A stretch of 64,000 nucleotides of DNA. Source: CAWFYI01 sp963820105 (lineage in GTDB: Bacteria; Patescibacteriota; Saccharimonadia; Saccharimonadales; UBA4665). The notes under the pieces were generated by a model. It searched no databases and was not told where the DNA came from. It was given only the letters and a program-made list of their open reading frames with translations. This document shows, piece by piece, positions 1 to 8,428 of this stretch. The translations under genes were made by a program, and so were the position numbers. Each line of letters opens with the position of its first letter. The stretch's first letter is position 1. The stretch spans positions 372,001-436,000 of the forward strand of contig CAWFYI010000001.1 in assembly GCA_963820105.1 (NCBI GenBank). The letters are read 5' to 3'.

Positions 1-876
1 GCTAACGGAAAAGGGCGTGGGCGCCGAAGAGGTCTGCGGCTTCGTGGACGCTATGCGAAAACGGATGACGAAACTTCCCTATAGCGGCCAAGCAATCGAC
101 ACCTGCGGTACCGGCGGCGACAAGAGCGGAACTTTCAATATATCCACCGCGGCGGCAATATTGCTGGCGGCGGGCGGCGTGAACGTGGCCAAGCATGGCA
201 ACCGCGCGGCTACCAGCAAATGCGGCAGCGCGGACGTGCTGGAGGCGCTTAATATCCCAGTAGACCTGGAACCGGAAGCGGCTTCTAAATATCTCACGGA
301 TTATGGTTTCGTCTTCCTATTCGCGCCGCTCTACCACCCGGCGCTGAAGCGCCTGATAGGCGTGCGCAAACAGCTCGGATTCCCAACCGTCTTCAACCTG
401 CTCGGCCCGTTGCTTAACCCCGCGGGCGTAAAGCGCCAAGTCGTCGGCACATTCAGCCTCGAGAACGCCCAACTCCTGGCCCAGGTTATGGCACAGATCG
501 GCGGCTACGAGCACGCCATCGTCCTTACCAGCGACGACGGCCTGGACGAAGCCAGCCTGTCCGCGCCAGTGAACCTATTCGAGATAAAAGGCACCGAAGT
601 CACGAAGAGCAAGACAAAAGCTTCTGACTTTGGCCTAGAACCCGCCGAAGTATCCGAACTCCAGGGCGGCGACGCCAAAAACAGCGCCAGCATCATCACC
701 GAAGCCCTTAAGCCCCAGATAAACTCACCGCCCACCAGCGCATAATCGTCCTGAACGCCGGCCTGGGCTTCTACGTCAGCGGCCAAGCCAAGTCTATCGA
801 AGAAGGCGTCAAACAGGCCGCGGAAGTCCTCAAAAGCGGCAAAGCCGCAATGAAACTTAAGGAGCTGACCAAGTGA
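1..876 (+). CDS. trpD: Anthranilate phosphoribosyltransferase, 5' partial, frameshifted
   Basis: TrpD transfers phosphoribosyl from PRPP to anthranilate in tryptophan synthesis. The gene enters from the left edge in frame 2 (first visible residues LTEKGVGAEEVCGFVDAM). The family signature DTCGTGGDKSGTFNIST lies near residues 34-50 of the visible part, followed by KHGNRAATSKCGSADVLEALN and FNLLGPLLNPAG, all diagnostic. The frame opened at the left edge stops at 745. The expected C-terminus (IIVLNAGLGFYVSG...) continues in another frame to a TGA at 874-876. Adding one C to the CCCC run at 713-716 restores a continuous protein. The stop overlaps the trpF GTG start (GTGA). I infer a homopolymer miscall; a recent pseudogene is the alternative. 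Confidence 0.9.
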
Positions 877-1478
877 AGCTGAAAATCTGCGGCGTAAAAA
901 CTGTCGAGGAAGCCGAAGGCCTTAAAGAAGCCGGCGTTGATTACGTAGGCCTGAACTTCGTGCCGGAATCGCCGCGCTGTATCACACTGGAACAGGCTAA
1001 AGCCATCATGGATGCCCTCAAAGACAGCCCTGTCCAGACAGTAGCGCTGTTCCGCAACCAGCCGGCGGACTTAGTTAACGATTACTTGAACCAACTCGGA
1101 GTCGATTACGTCCAACTTCACGGCGACGAACCGGCTGAATACGCTCAATCGATGCAAAAGCCTGTCATCAAGGCCATTTCCGTCGACCCAACGGTATCAG
1201 CTGCCGAATTAATAGATTTTATAAAGGACTACCCGGCCGAATACTTCGTCCTCGACCGCCACGAACAGGGGCGCGGCGACATCGTAGGCACTGGAATCGC
1301 CCGCCAAGTCGTCGATTTCGCCCCCGACAAATTTACCTGGCCGGCGGTCTAACCCCCGAAAACCTGCCCAAAATACTACTCGCAGGTCCACCCCTACGGC
1401 ATCGACATCTCTTCCGGCGTCCGAACAGGCGACCAAATAGATATAGCCATAGTTATGCAGATTATTCAGCAAACTTAA
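873..1478 (+). CDS. trpF: Phosphoribosylanthranilate isomerase, two frame changes
   Basis: TrpF isomerises phosphoribosylanthranilate in tryptophan synthesis. The GTG at 873 overlaps the trpD stop. The N-terminus KICGVKTVEEAEGLKEAG and the later VQLHGDE are typical of this TIM barrel. The first frame ends at 1352 after DKFTWPAV. The expected phosphate-binding end is present but split: YLAGGLTPENLPKILL follows if one T is added to TTT near 1332-1334. The segment HPYGIDISSGVRTGDQ follows after a second frame change near 1381-1385, ending at TAA 1476-1478. Both conserved motifs are intact in their frames, which fits sequencing indels better than old decay. No trpB or trpA follows; an accessory island begins instead. 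Confidence 0.85.
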
Positions 1479-1542
1479 AGTAAAGAGTTAATAAAGTTTT
1501 AACATTTGTTATGATTTCTAATAAGACGCTTACCCCTTGAGC

Positions 1543-1548
1543 TATAAT
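1543..1548 (+). promoter_or_regulatory. -10 box TATAAT of a probably leaderless gene
   Basis: A perfect TATAAT ends 6 nt before the ATG at 1555. Transcription would start at or next to the A of ATG, so the mRNA would have no room for a Shine-Dalgarno site. Confidence 0.6.
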
Positions 1549-1554
1549 AGCGCC

Positions 1555-2113
1555 ATGGATATCAGTGAGTTTGAGTCTTTAGTTGAAGGCAGTGGAGAAT
1601 CTCAGTCCCTTGACTTTAAAGCCTCCTTGCAATTGGGATGTTCGAACATTTGTTAAAGATATCTTGGCGTTTGCCAACGTACAGGATGGCGGCTACATAG
1701 TCATAGGCTTTAACGACGGGGCGTTCGATAGAATCGGAGTCATGGATGAGCAAGCGGAAAGCTTCAATCAAGAAACAATGCAAGATCAGGTAGCAAACTA
1801 CGCAGACCCATTCGTAACTTTCTATGTGTATAACGACATAGTTGATTCTGATGGCCTTCGCTTTGTTGTTATTAGGGTGATAGAGTTTTCTGAAGTTCCA
1901 GTATTGTGCAAGGCCGATAGCAGTGATGTCCATAAAGGGCGTATGTATTATCGAAGCAGACATAGGCGACCCGAAAGTGAACCAGTTTCTAACTCTTTCG
2001 ATATGAGAGACATTATAGATCGCGCAACACTAAAAATGATGACAAAACGTAATGCGCAGGGTTACACTGCAGAACAAATCAAACAAAATAATCTTTATGA
2101 CGAGGAGTCTTGA
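1555..2113 (+). CDS. AlbA_2 (Schlafen-type) domain protein, frameshifted
   Basis: The reading frame from ATG 1555 gives MDISEFESLVEGSGESQSLD then FKAS. It must change frame near 1629-1636 to continue as WDVRTFVKDILAFANVQDGG and IVIGFNDG. Two added A residues at CAATTGG restore it. The sequence E..S..LDFK, then AFAN..DGG..IIG.ND, matches the N-terminal AlbA_2 (PF04326) nucleic-acid-binding domain of Schlafen-like regulators. Length after repair is about 187 residues, so little follows the domain. The gene is followed after 6 nt by the next one, implying an operon. AlbA_2 proteins occur as regulators and in defence settings. The role here is not known. Confidence 0.65.
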
Positions 2114-2119
2114 GGGCTT

Positions 2120-2835
2120 ATGAGAGACGGGCTTGTAGATACCATTAAAAGTAGAGGTTACTGGCGGATAAATTTTCAGCCAGTCGGAGAACCTGCAAAC
2201 CTAAATTTAAGAGAATGTGAGGCATTGGTCGCGGATAACCATGTCCGTCTTCGAGGTTGGTATTATCCATTTTACGGTCATGGCAGTGCGGATAATCACG
2301 GTATTGAGAATCACAATACATTCTGCCAGGGCTGGATTGATTCCGGTGAGTTTAAAGAGTTTTGGCGTATGTATAAAAGCAGTCAGTTTCTTCACTATTC
2401 AGTCGTACATGAGGATTGGATGAATCCCGATACCGAAGTTGCACGGTCTAGCTCAATGGAAATTGAGCCAGGCAAATACCTTAACTTTATAGGCTCTTTG
2501 ACATACTTTATAACCGAGATAACGGAGTTCCTTACCAGGTTACGTAAGGCCGGCTTATATCAAGAAGGGGTAACTTTAGGTATCTCGCTACATAATACAA
2601 GGGGTAGAGAGTAGCTAGCTTCGAGGTGTTTAGGCATCTATCGTTTCCCAAAGTCACACAAGCAGAAACGATTGAATTTAAGAAAACCTATGGACCGCAA
2701 GAATTAAGTCAAACGGCAAAGGATTTAGCAATTGAACCCATTGTGCATTTTTTTGGATTATTTAACTTCGCTGACATCTCCGTTGAGCAAGTTATTAAGA
2801 AGGATCAGGAGAGTTTATACAGTGGCAAATTCTAA
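2120..2835 (+). CDS. Unknown protein co-transcribed with AlbA_2 gene, frameshifted
   Basis: The first part starts at ATG 2120 (MRDGLVDTIKSRGYWRINFQ) and stops at 2614. The remainder reads on from about 2613 in another frame (ASFEVFRHLSFPKVTQ...) to TAA 2833-2835. One added T at 2611-2612 joins them into about 239 residues. The protein is rich in aromatic residues (RGWYYPFYGHG, EFWRMYKSSQFLHY). It has no membrane segment or catalytic motif that I can name. My impression is that GYWR.NF / RGW.YP proteins recur as partners of AlbA-type genes, but I cannot verify that here. It overlaps the next gene by 14 nt, so the three genes are probably translated together. Confidence 0.55.
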
Positions 2836-3403
2836 CAGATCAGACGGCGAAGAAGCGTTTGCACAAGCCTTTCAATTCAAGCCATTCGTACCAGCCGAAG
2901 AGCATGAGGAACTCAGAGACTTTCTGTACAAGTTTGCTCACAACTATAAAGAAGCTGAGGAGTACCTTCAAATTCTGAGGCAGGTTGACGAACTAGACTC
3001 CGACAGTAAATCCGAGCTTCTATTTCGGATTCAAGCCATGGCTCTGCAATGTTTCCCTCTAGCTATGCGGCGGATGACAGACAATATCAGCAAGCGTTCT
3101 TTACAAAAGCTGGTGACAAAAGTAATTAGAGATGAATTTAAAAATGAAGAGCTTCAAAGAGTAAAAGATATTCATTCCCACTATAAGGTGTACTTGGATA
3201 AAGGAGTGGCTCACCAAGACGAACAAAGTATAAAAGAGAATCTGGGGGCCTTCCCCGATACATCTGTCATAGAAGAAGACATGGAGCACCTAAAGCAACT
3301 CTATTTAAAACTTGTGAAAGAGATCTGTAAGAGCTGTATAGATATCGAAAGCAAGCCACATGATTACGAGGCAGATCTTAGTAAGATAGCGGTCTCATCT
3401 TGA
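2822..3403 (+). CDS. Unknown helical protein, third gene of the AlbA_2 cluster
   Basis: I choose GTG 2822 because it lies inside the end of the preceding gene. The upstream part of the open frame is a shadow of that gene. The product is about 193 residues, charged and probably all-helical (EEHEELRDFLYKFAHNYKEA; RSLQKLVTKVIRDEF; DMEHLKQLYLKLVKE), with no signal peptide or transmembrane helix. It ends at TGA 3401-3403, overlapping the 3' end of the convergent gene by 9 nt. I do not recognise a family. Position suggests it belongs to the same functional unit as the two genes before it. Confidence 0.55.
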   Translation: MANSNRSDGEEAFAQAFQFKPFVPAEEHEELRDFLYKFAHNYKEAEEYLQILRQVDELDSDSKSELLFRIQAMALQCFPLAMRRMTDNISKRSLQKLVTKVIRDEFKNEELQRVKDIHSHYKVYLDKGVAHQDEQSIKENLGAFPDTSVIEEDMEHLKQLYLKLVKEICKSCIDIESKPHDYEADLSKIAVSS

Positions 3404-4665
3404 ACTAATCTCTCCCTTAAATAACCAATCGGGGACTTCGATGTCTTTGGCACCAGGATGGTTAGTGAAAGCTAAACGTATTAAACGTATAGCAGTATAA
3501 GCTTGTCTCATGATGTCTCGTTGTTCGTGATTATATTTATTGTCGTATTCGTCAGAAAGTGTATGGTGAGATGATTTACTCCTTAAACTCCGCACCTTAC
3601 GAAACGCTTTTAACATATCCTCTATAGGCTTTCGATCTGTAGCTCGCGAGAAGTCGAAGTATTCTTCTAAGAGTGTTATCGTGCCTTTTGAGTTATCATC
3701 AACACTTACGGGTAACTTTCTCTTGAAAAATTTATGGTTAATGTTATCGCTCATCAACTTATCTAAAGATTCAATGAACTCGTGATATTCACGTTTGGTA
3801 GGCAATAGTAAACGATGGAAATTCCGCGGAGGCTCTGCGCCCTTTGAAAAGTCATGCTTAAAAAGAGGTTCTCCCTCCATCTCTATTGCCATTTTGTTTA
3901 TTATCTGAAGTTCGGCAACAAACGCTTCGTACATAGTCGTGCTATAATCCCAGCTCCCCATTACTTGGGAAACTATATATCCATGCTCCGGGTTATAGTT
4001 ATCCTTGTCTAGCTGTCTATGCTTCCACAATGTTTGCTGCTCCGGCGATAGCTTATGCAAATAGTACGGAAATGCTACGACACAGATTTTGCTATCGTTT
4101 TCATAATCCTTGCTAAATCCGGTTCCAATACAGTCCAAGTAGATGTCGTCTTTTTCTGAAAAATTTTTATCATCACCGGATTCGTTCGCGAGATATATGC
4201 GACCTACTACTCCTGAAAAACCATAGTAGTACCTTGGGTCATCTCGGTAGATTTTTAGTATTTGAGGCTCAAAACACTGGTAATCCAAGGAGGGCTCCCC
4301 AAGAGCCATCAATAATGTAAAGGGTCTGCCCACATAGTCTGATAGATCAACCACCGTTGCAAGATGCGCCTTGGTCGGATAAAGCACCGTGTACTCGAGA
4401 ACCTCTCTACTGGCTTCGGCTAGAATCTTTAATTGGGCATTCCTGTCACCAAGCGGCAGGGCTTTGACGTGTGGATTGGGGTGACCGTAGCCAAACGAGC
4501 TTCAATATTGCCGCTTTCAATCAGACTTTTCAGGCCCGCTTTTGTAAGCAGATATTTTTTGCGCAACGAAGCAAGAGGTAAGCCGTTAAAGTCTCGTCTT
4601 GTAAGATAATAGTCGGTGACCTCATTCACTATCGCAGCTATCTGTTTTTTATTAAGCTGACCCAT
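3395..4665 (-). CDS. Large unknown protein, frameshifted near its N-terminus
   Basis: Two minus-strand frames join into one gene. 4665-4429 encodes MGQLNKKQIAAIVNEVTDYY onward, a helix-turn-helix-like start (LASLRKKYLLTKAGLKSLIES). 4387-3395 encodes about 330 residues of the rest. Adding one C to the CCCC run near 4483-4486 connects them through PHVKALPLGDRNAQLKILAE, giving about 424 residues. No membrane segment or catalytic motif is obvious. The C-terminal half is charged and helical (DMLKAFRKVRSLRSKSSHH). The gene is AT-richer than the aro genes next door. It converges on the AlbA_2 cluster. Function unknown. Confidence 0.6.
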
Positions 4666-4673
4666 TAGTGTAT

Positions 4674-4679
4674 ATTATA
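4674..4679 (-). promoter_or_regulatory. -10 box TATAAT, leaderless start of the 4665 gene
   Basis: On the minus strand TATAAT lies 8 nt upstream of ATG 4665, the same tight spacing seen in front of many genes of this window. Confidence 0.55.
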
Positions 4680-4758
4680 CTGCGCCAATAAAGAATAGCT
4701 TTGCTTAGTTTGAGCAAAGATAGCTCCAGAATGACCACCCTGCTATGCGGCACGGTAT

Positions 4759-4766
4759 GCTACAAT
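4759..4766 (+). promoter_or_regulatory. Extended -10 promoter for the structured leader
   Basis: TGC followed by TACAAT (4761-4766) forms an extended -10 element. The predicted start at about 4772 coincides with the 5' edge of the P1 helix of the downstream RNA. No clear -35 is visible. Confidence 0.5.
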
Positions 4767-4770
4767 CAGG

Positions 4771-4902
4771 GGTGTCTTACGATCTCAATAAGTCAGAACG
4801 CAGAAATGCGCTTGCGGTTCGCCGGCAAAAACGGCACCGCATAAACATCTCGGCGAAAGCTGACTTGTGAATGGTCGTAAGACACCTTGCGGTGTCGTTT
4901 TT
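4771..4902 (+). ncRNA. Riboswitch-like structured leader with overlapping terminator
   Basis: A compact fold is visible by complementarity. P1 is 4771-4782 with 4875-4886 (12 perfect pairs). P2 is 4790-4796 with 4860-4866 (7 pairs). A hairpin CGCA-GAAA-TGCG with a GNRA loop lies at 4799-4810. A second hairpin is 4814-4818 with 4836-4840, continued by 4821-4824 with 4832-4835. 4818-4824 could instead pair with 4851-4857. The 3' strand of P1 (GACACC 4881-4886) also pairs with GGTGTC 4891-4896 to give an intrinsic terminator. P1 and terminator are thus exclusive, the layout of a riboswitch or attenuator. It precedes a membrane-protein gene. I do not recognise a known class. Confidence 0.6.
4881..4902 (+). 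terminator. Intrinsic terminator competing with P1
   Basis: GACACC-TTGC-GGTGTC is followed by GTTTTTA. The left arm is shared with the closing helix of the upstream RNA, so termination would depend on whether P1 forms. Confidence 0.6.
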
Positions 4903-4937
4903 ATTATCGCCGCAAATGGACCAACGGGAGAATGACA

Positions 4938-5537
4938 ATGGACACTTACAATTCTAGTAAAATAGCAGCTGATGCTCTGCTCGTGCTAATACCTCTCTAT
5001 TTCATTTCTAGAAAGGAGCTCTACAAGAACCAAGAAGATAGCCTGGGTTGTACTTGTCCTTGTTATACTAGGCTTGATTGGAGAAGCTGGGCTCAAAGTT
5101 ATCGGGAGGTAATTAGGACGGGCATTGCTATGGACGATGATCAAACTACAGGAATAATGGCCTGGGCAATAATTGCTACTATTGTAGCCGCTGTATGCGC
5201 CTTTGGGTGGTCTAACTCTAGCGAAAAGTGGAACGCCGTTATGGGAGATAGTAGTAGCATTACGACGATCAATGATGTAGTCGATGAAGACAACGCGAAC
5301 TATCAGGCTGGCTCAAAGCTCGTCGAGACCTATAATCAGTTAGCGCAGAATGCTCAGGATGAATGCGACACCATAGACAGTTATTTTGGCAGTGCTGCGT
5401 CGGACGCTTGCCTTGATCAAATGTTTGGTAATGGTCCGCCAGGGAGCACGAGCTTGGGTGATTACGACTTTTCCACGGATTATGCCGATAGTATGCAGGC
5501 TCAGCTAGATGATATTAACAATCCGCAGCAGCAGTAA
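4938..5537 (+). CDS. Small membrane protein(s) behind the structured leader
   Basis: ATG 4938 has a good Shine-Dalgarno (GGGAG, 7 nt spacing). The frame stays open to TAA 5535-5537 (199 residues), but 5019-5129 looks out of frame. The neighbouring frame there encodes a clean membrane helix (IAWVVLVLVILGLIGEAGLK) ending at TAA 5110-5112. A likely reading is two genes. The first, 4938-5112, would be a two-helix protein of about 58 residues containing an indel. The second starts at ATG 5130 and gives 135 residues: one N-terminal membrane helix (AWAIIATIVAAVCAFGW) and an acidic soluble tail. No family recognised. It converges on tal with a 2-nt gap. Confidence 0.5.
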   Translation: MDTYNSSKIAADALLVLIPLYFISRKELYKNQEDSLGCTCPCYTRLDWRSWAQSYREVIRTGIAMDDDQTTGIMAWAIIATIVAAVCAFGWSNSSEKWNAVMGDSSSITTINDVVDEDNANYQAGSKLVETYNQLAQNAQDECDTIDSYFGSAASDACLDQMFGNGPPGSTSLGDYDFSTDYADSMQAQLDDINNPQQQ

Positions 5538-5539
5538 TA

Positions 5540-6405
5540 TTAGTTGATCAGGGCGTTCCAGTCGGAGCTGAAGCGGTCGATGCCTTTGTCGGTCAGGTCG
5601 TGGTGGATGTCGAACGATTCGGGCGGCTGGGTCTAGGTCAGTTCTTTGTAAGGGATGGGTTTGAGGTCTTTGGTGTCGTATTCGTAGCTTTGGTCTGGTA
5701 TTGGCAGGCCGGCTTTGGCCCACTCTTCCAGGACTTTGAAGGGAGCGGTTATTATATCCGCTTCGAGTTTGAGGGACTGCATGAAGTGGTCCATGTTGCG
5801 GACGCTGGCGGACAGGACTTCTACGTGGTGGTCGCCGTTCTGGTACATCTTTACGCAGTTGGCGATCAGGTCCATGCCGTTTTCGCCGATGTCGTCCAGC
5901 CGGCCTACGAAGGGCGATACGAAGACGTCGCCCTTGCTTGGCGCCCTTGCGTGGCGGCGTAGACGGCGGCGGCTTGGTCCTGGGTGAAGCAGAGCGTCAT
6001 GTTGACGTTCATGCCTTGTTCTACGCTTTGTTTGGCTGCCTTCAGGCCTTCGGCCGTGGTCGGATACTTGATGTGGGCGTTCGGGATCCAGGCGTTCATC
6101 TTTTTGGCTTGGGCGAACATGTCTTCTGATTTGGTGCCTTGTTCGGCGTGGACTTCTATGGATACGGAGCCTTGCGGGATGAGTTGGGATATCTCGGTCA
6201 CGACCTGCTTGTAGAAGTCGATTATCTCGTCTGTGGTGAACTTCTCGCCCTTTTCGAAGCGGTCTTTGGCGTAGGGGTTCTTGGCGACCAGCGTGGGGTT
6301 GGTGGTCTGGCCGTCCAGGAAGCCGAGCAGTTTTAGAATAGCCTTGGTTTCGGCCGGGTCGCCGCTGTCCAGGAAGATTTTAGATTTAAGGCTTGTTGGC
6401 TTCAT
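5540..6405 (-). CDS. tal: Transaldolase, one frameshift and one internal stop
   Basis: Transaldolase interconverts sedoheptulose-7-P plus glyceraldehyde-3-P with erythrose-4-P plus fructose-6-P. N-terminal FLDSGDPAETKAILK, QTTNPTLVAKNP, SIEVHAEQGTKSEDM and HIKYPTTAEGLKA (Schiff-base lysine in IKYP) are clear. The frame breaks near 5935-5943. Adding one G to the GGG run there gives ATQGAPSKGDVFVSPFVGRL and continues. The second half ends KPIPYKELT at a TAG (5633-5635). In the same frame the expected family tail follows beyond it (HDLTDKGIDRFSSDW) to TAA at 5540-5542. It starts 2 nt after tkt, as last gene of the aromatic operon, where it would supply erythrose-4-P. Confidence 0.85.
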
Positions 6406-6407
6406 AT

Positions 6408-8417
6408 TTAGTCTTGTCCGAGCAGTTTTAAGGCTTGTTTAACGATATTTTCCGCGCTGAAGCCGAATTTCTCCATCATCACCGCGCCCGGCGCTGATTC
6501 GCCGAACTTGTCGATGCAGAGCGTAGCGCCTTCCGGGCCGACGTATTTGTCCCAGCCGAAGGGCGAGGCGGCCTCTACAGCCAGACGCTTAGCCACCTGC
6601 GGCGGCAGTACGGAGTCTTTGTAGGCCTGCTTCTGCTCGTCGAACAGTTCCTGGCAGGGCATCGATACCACGCGGGCCTTTACGCCCTTTTTGGACAAGG
6701 CTTTCGCGGCCTCCAGGCTGATGGTGACTTCGGAGCCGCTCGCTATCAGAATGATGTCCGGTGTTCCGGCGCAGTCCTTTATGACGTACGCGCCGTATTG
6801 CAGGTTGGAAGCCGGTTCCAGTTCCGCGCGGTCCAAAACAGGCAGTTTCTGCCGGGTAAGCACCAGGCAGGTCGGTCCGCCGGTGTTCAAAAGTGCCTGC
6901 CGCCAAGCTTCGACCGTTTCTGTGGCGTCGGAAGGGCGTATGACCGTCATGCCCGGCATGGCGCGCAGGGCGGCCAGCTGTTCGACCGGCTGGTGCGTGG
7001 TGCCATCTTCGCCCTGGCCGATCGAGTCGTGCGTAAGCACGTAGACCACTTGGAGTTTCATGATGGCGGCCAGTCGCATCGCGGCCCGCATGTAATCGCT
7101 GAAGATCAGGAAGGTGCCGCCGAAAGGTATGATGGCGCGCGACAGGGCCAGGCCATTCATAATGCCGGCCATGGCGTGCTCGCGCACTCCGAAATGCAGG
7201 TTGCGGGCATTCTTACCCCAATGCGGTCCGGCCACATCGCCGAATTCGTTGAGCGCGGTGTTGTTTGACGGGCCCAAGTCGGCCGAGCCGCCCAAGAACA
7301 GCGGCATGGCGGGCGCAACGGCATTCATAACGGCGCCGGAGGCCTGGCGCGTGGCCATGGGCTTTTCATCGGAGCTGAATACCGGCAGCACGCTTTGCCA
7401 ATCCTTGGAACGTTTGCCGCCGCTCAGATCGCTAAGTTCCCTGGCCGCCTCAGGATGCGCGTTCGCGTATGCCGCGAAGCGTTCGCTCCACTCGTCTTCC
7501 AGTTCTCTGCCGCGGTCGATGCTGCTCCGCATATGTTTCAGCGCCTTTGGCGGGATGAAGAACGGCGGCTCGACCGGCCAACCCAGGTTCTTTTTGGTCT
7601 CTAGCAATTCCTCTTTGCCCAGAGGGCTGCCGTGAGCCGAGGCCGAATCATGCTTGTTCGGACTGCCGTAGCCGATGTGCGTCCGCATTATGATTAGAGA
7701 GGGGCGCGGATCCTTCTTGGCGGATTTGAGCGCTTTGTCTACCGCGCGCGTGTCGTTGCCGTCTTTGACGTTGATTACCTGCCAGCCGTAGGCCTTGAAG
7801 CGTTTGCCGACGTCCTCGCGGAAAGTCAGGTCCGTCGAGCCTTCTATGGATATGCGGTTGCTGTCGTACAGATAGATTAGCTTGCCGAGCTGGGCGCTGC
7901 CGGCGAACGAAGCGGCTTCGGACGATATGCCCTCCATCAGGTCGCCGTCGGATACGAGCGCATAGGTGCGGTAGTCGATTATCTCGCGTCCTGGCCGGTT
8001 GTAACGCTCGGCCAGTAAACGTTCGGCCACCGCCATACCTACGCCGTTGGCAAAGCCCTGTCCCAAAGGCCCGGTGGTGGTCTCTACGCCGGGTGTCAGG
8101 CCATGCTCCGGATGGCCCGGCGTCTTGCTGCCCCACTGGCGGAACCGTTTGAGCTCGTCAAGCGGCAGGTCGTAGCCGGTCAGGTGCAGCAGGCTGTATA
8201 ACAGCATGGAGCCATGGCCGGCCGAAAGTACGAAGCGGTCGCGGTTAAGCCAGTCCGGGTTCTTGGGATTGAAGCGCAAATGATTCATCCATAGCGTATA
8301 GGCGAAGGCCGCGGCGCCCATGGGCAGGCCGGGGTGGCCGGAATTGGCCTTTTCGACGGCGTCGGCAGACAGCATGCGGATGGTGTTGATGCAGAGTTCG
8401 TCCAGATCTTTGCTCAT
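6408..8417 (-). CDS. tkt: Transketolase
   Basis: The thiamine-diphosphate enzyme of the non-oxidative pentose phosphate pathway; it makes erythrose-4-phosphate for DAHP synthesis. At 669 residues it is full length. Visible motifs: ANSGHPGLPMGAAAFAYTLW at the N-terminus, GHGSMLLYSLLHLTGYDLPL, HPEHG..PGVETTTGPLGQG, the ThDP motif GDLMEGISSEAASFAG, then SDYMRAAMRLAAI, THDSIGQGEDGTTHQPVEQL and the C-terminal domain ending FGFSAENIVKQALKLL. It lies between tyrA-pheA (11-nt gap) and tal (2-nt gap) in one transcription unit, which argues for a dedicated role in aromatic precursor supply. Confidence 0.96.
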   Translation of the reverse strand: MSKDLDELCINTIRMLSADAVEKANSGHPGLPMGAAAFAYTLWMNHLRFNPKNPDWLNRDRFVLSAGHGSMLLYSLLHLTGYDLPLDELKRFRQWGSKTPGHPEHGLTPGVETTTGPLGQGFANGVGMAVAERLLAERYNRPGREIIDYRTYALVSDGDLMEGISSEAASFAGSAQLGKLIYLYDSNRISIEGSTDLTFREDVGKRFKAYGWQVINVKDGNDTRAVDKALKSAKKDPRPSLIIMRTHIGYGSPNKHDSASAHGSPLGKEELLETKKNLGWPVEPPFFIPPKALKHMRSSIDRGRELEDEWSERFAAYANAHPEAARELSDLSGGKRSKDWQSVLPVFSSDEKPMATRQASGAVMNAVAPAMPLFLGGSADLGPSNNTALNEFGDVAGPHWGKNARNLHFGVREHAMAGIMNGLALSRAIIPFGGTFLIFSDYMRAAMRLAAIMKLQVVYVLTHDSIGQGEDGTTHQPVEQLAALRAMPGMTVIRPSDATETVEAWRQALLNTGGPTCLVLTRQKLPVLDRAELEPASNLQYGAYVIKDCAGTPDIILIASGSEVTISLEAAKALSKKGVKARVVSMPCQELFDEQKQAYKDSVLPPQVAKRLAVEAASPFGWDKYVGPEGATLCIDKFGESAPGAVMMEKFGFSAENIVKQALKLLGQD

Positions 8418-8428
8418 AACTACCTATT

